From Candidatus Bathyarchaeota archaeon UBA185 (GTDB taxonomy: Archaea; Thermoproteota; Bathyarchaeia; 40CM-2-53-6): DNA of 6,253 bases. Shown piece after piece: positions 5,450 to 6,253 of this stretch (positions are counted from its first letter, which is position 1; each line of letters starts with the position of its first letter). The DNA is taken from contig DAFH01000103.1 of the NCBI GenBank assembly GCA_002495485.1, positions 1,101-7,353 on the forward strand, in the 5' to 3' direction. The notes under the pieces are model-generated. The model ran no database searches, was not told where the DNA came from, and saw nothing but the letters and a program-made list of their open reading frames with translations. Position numbers and translations under genes: made by a program.

Positions 5450-5469
5450 AAGTTTAAGACCCAAAACTT
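5450..5469. promoter_or_regulatory. Inverted repeat AAGTTT-N8-AAACTT upstream of the TATA box
   Basis: A perfect 6-bp inverted repeat in an A/T-rich patch, beginning about 10 bases upstream (in the minus-strand sense) of the TATAAAAG box. The position suits an activator or repressor site for the glycosyltransferase promoter. Short A/T-rich repeats also arise by chance. Confidence 0.3.
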
Positions 5470-5484
5470 ACCCGGTGTACCTCT

Positions 5485-5524
5485 GATATCCCGCGATTAC
5501 CGTCAAGATGCTGTGGATATCCCG
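5485..5524. promoter_or_regulatory. Direct repeats GATATCCCG before a regulator gene
   Basis: GATATCCCG occurs at 5485-5493 and again at 5516-5524, 31 bases apart, about three helical turns, so both copies face the same side of DNA. The second ends about 15 bases before the likely TATA element of the ribbon-helix-helix gene. A third GATATC core is at 5622-5627 inside that gene. Such an arrangement suits an operator, possibly for autoregulation by the encoded protein. Confidence 0.35.
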
Positions 5525-5539
5525 AGCAGGTTCACCAGC

Positions 5540-5547
5540 AAATTTAA
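5540..5547 (+). promoter_or_regulatory. Likely TATA element for the 5566 gene
   Basis: AAATTTAA is centred about 22 bases before GTG 5566. That spacing would start the RNA at or next to the start codon, giving a leaderless transcript, common in archaea. The sequence is only a moderate match to a TATA box. Confidence 0.45.
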
Positions 5548-5565
5548 CGCTTCTAGTCAATAACG

Positions 5566-5790
5566 GTGAATCTTATTCCCAAGACGCATACATCAACGGA
5601 TAAAAAATTGGGCAAACTGATGATATCGCTGAGCGATCAAGCCGAAGACCTAGTGAGACACGAAGTCGAGCGGATCTACCACGGGCGAGTAGGAGGGCTT
5701 TCAATTTTCTTCGAACAGGTACTCCGAAACTACTTTACGGCCAACGGCAAACAGCCAAAGTCTCACCGGTTGAAGAACGGCAAGAACTAG
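5566..5790 (+). CDS. Ribbon-helix-helix-like small DNA-binding protein
   Basis: 74 residues from GTG 5566. The start is preferred over the ATG at 5620 because the later one would cut into the strand KLMISLS (17-23), and because a TATA-like box sits at leaderless distance. After the strand come helix A (DQAEDLVRHEVERIYHG, 24-40) and, after a Gly-Gly turn, helix B (LSIFFEQVLRNYF, 45-57); a basic tail closes the protein (KQPKSHRLKNGKN). The pattern strand, SDxAE helix, GGLS turn, second helix ending in RxYF matches small ribbon-helix-helix proteins frequent in archaea, often found in several copies per genome. It is transcribed away from the glycosyltransferase with a shared 266-bp control region, so regulation of that gene or of itself is a fair guess. 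It differs clearly from the ribbon-helix-helix protein at 116-310. Confidence 0.72.
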   Translation: MNLIPKTHTSTDKKLGKLMISLSDQAEDLVRHEVERIYHGRVGGLSIFFEQVLRNYFTANGKQPKSHRLKNGKN

Positions 5791-5863
5791 CCAACGCAGC
5801 GCCAGAAAGGACAACGCATTGGCCTCGATCGACGGAGTCGTTGCTATCGCCTATACCGCTCGT

Positions 5864-5904
5864 GAATCATCCCATGATCGATCATGCCAATCTCGACAAT
5901 GGCA
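5864..5904. repeat. Palindrome cluster between convergent genes
   Basis: A perfect 14-bp palindrome CATGATCGATCATG (5873-5886) overlaps a hairpin ATGCCA/TGGCAT (5883-5888/5899-5904, 10-nt loop), and ATCAT-CCC-ATGAT just before it offers a further alternative pairing. It lies between the end of the ribbon-helix-helix gene and the end of the TOPRIM gene. It could end transcription in both directions or bind a dimeric protein. The rest of 5791-5934 shows no gene. Confidence 0.45.
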
Positions 5905-5917
5905 TTTAGAGCGCGAA

Positions 5918-5947
5918 GCGAAGGGTGAATGGACTCACCGTTTTCGC
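5918..5947. terminator. Interrupted 10-bp hairpin across the TOPRIM stop codon
   Basis: GCGAA (5918-5922) and GGTGA (5924-5928) pair with TTCGC (5943-5947) and TCACC (5935-5939), leaving one unpaired base on one side, three on the other, and a 6-nt loop. The stop codon of the minus-strand TOPRIM gene (5935-5937) lies in the stem. No T run follows on the minus strand, so this is a weak terminator candidate. Confidence 0.3.
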
Positions 5948-6253
5948 GGTAGCCTTGGCACGAGCGGTCTTACACCAACTGCCCGGTGCTCAAGCGCTCT
6001 AACAAAACTCGGAAGTTCCTCTACCGAGCGGACGTCTGCCCTCGCAAGAGATCTTAGTCGGCTCCAGAGCCTAAGGTCGCTCTTCACGCCTCTCTGAGAC
6101 AGCTCCTTGTAAAGCCAGGTTTCCAGCTTCTTACCCTCGCGGTCGAAGTCTGTCAAGACTATTGCATCAGTCGTCCCGTCGAGACGTTCAAGAAAATCGT
6201 GCCTCGATTCGCCGTGGGCCTTGAGACAGTGGATTTGTCCCTTGACGCCGAGT
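5935..6253 (-). CDS. Small TOPRIM-domain protein, UPF0292-like (N-terminus missing)
   Basis: The frame is open from the window edge to a TGA at 5937-5935, giving 105 residues; a TTG at 6156 is not the start because clear domain sequence continues upstream of it. The visible part begins LGVKGQIHCLKAHG, continues with AIVLTDFDREG (visible residues 30-40), the TOPRIM DxD motif that binds metal, then a helix KKLETWLYKELSQRG and the C-terminal ADVRSVEELPSFVRAL. These features match archaeal small primase-like TOPRIM proteins (RNase M5/DnaG-like group), usually about 130 residues, so roughly 25-35 residues, including the EG motif with the catalytic Glu, lie beyond the window. TOPRIM domains act on phosphodiester bonds in primases, topoisomerases and nucleases; the role of this stand-alone family is not settled. 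The C-terminus is basic (PLVPRLPRKR). It converges with the ribbon-helix-helix gene and shows no link to the surface genes. Confidence 0.82.
   Translation of the reverse strand, partial: LGVKGQIHCLKAHGESRHDFLERLDGTTDAIVLTDFDREGKKLETWLYKELSQRGVKSDLRLWSRLRSLARADVRSVEELPSFVRALEHRAVGVRPLVPRLPRKR

Overview
The window looks archaeal. The genes lack clear Shine-Dalgarno sites and often start with GTG or TTG. One textbook archaeal TATA box (TATAAAAG, 5432-5439, minus strand) is present, and one gene has a TATA-like box placed for a leaderless transcript. The small regulators (two ribbon-helix-helix proteins and a winged helix of the HTH_45 type) and a short TOPRIM protein of the UPF0292 type are characteristic of archaea. 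A member of the TACK group (Thaumarchaeota/Bathyarchaeota-like) fits best, but this is an inference from family resemblance only. There is no mobile element, CRISPR array, tRNA or rRNA that I can recognise.

Layout. Positions 1-310 (+): the last 39 codons, including the stop, of a membrane protein, overlapping by 4 bases a small ribbon-helix-helix protein. Positions 311-546: a non-coding stretch with several short inverted repeats. Positions 547-3403 (+): a 499-residue four-helix membrane protein whose cytoplasmic part looks like the C-terminal half of a methyltransferase followed by a winged-helix-like domain, then two secreted beta-rich proteins that I recognise as diverged paralogues of each other. 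Positions 3404-3580: convergent gap. Positions 3581-5299 (-): a winged-helix protein (86 aa) and, upstream of it in transcription order, a family 2 membrane glycosyltransferase (455 aa). Positions 5300-5565: divergent control region with a strong minus-strand TATA box, a terminator-like hairpin in the glycosyltransferase leader, and direct repeats in front of a second ribbon-helix-helix gene (5566-5790, +). Positions 5791-5934: hairpin-rich convergent gap. Positions 5935-6253 (-): TOPRIM protein running off the window.

Working picture. The core is a cell-surface locus: two related exported proteins with several N-glycosylation sequons, a membrane protein of unknown role beside them, a polysaccharide-synthase-like glycosyltransferase, and three small DNA-binding proteins that could control them. 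The secreted pair has the general order (signal helix, first beta strand, then a beta sandwich) of TasA-like and archaeal bundling-pilus subunits, so a matrix or biofilm role is a reasonable hypothesis, not a demonstrated one. The most unusual items are the paralogue pair with its GHW motif, the membrane/half-methyltransferase/winged-helix fusion, and the terminator-like element between the promoter and start codon of the glycosyltransferase.
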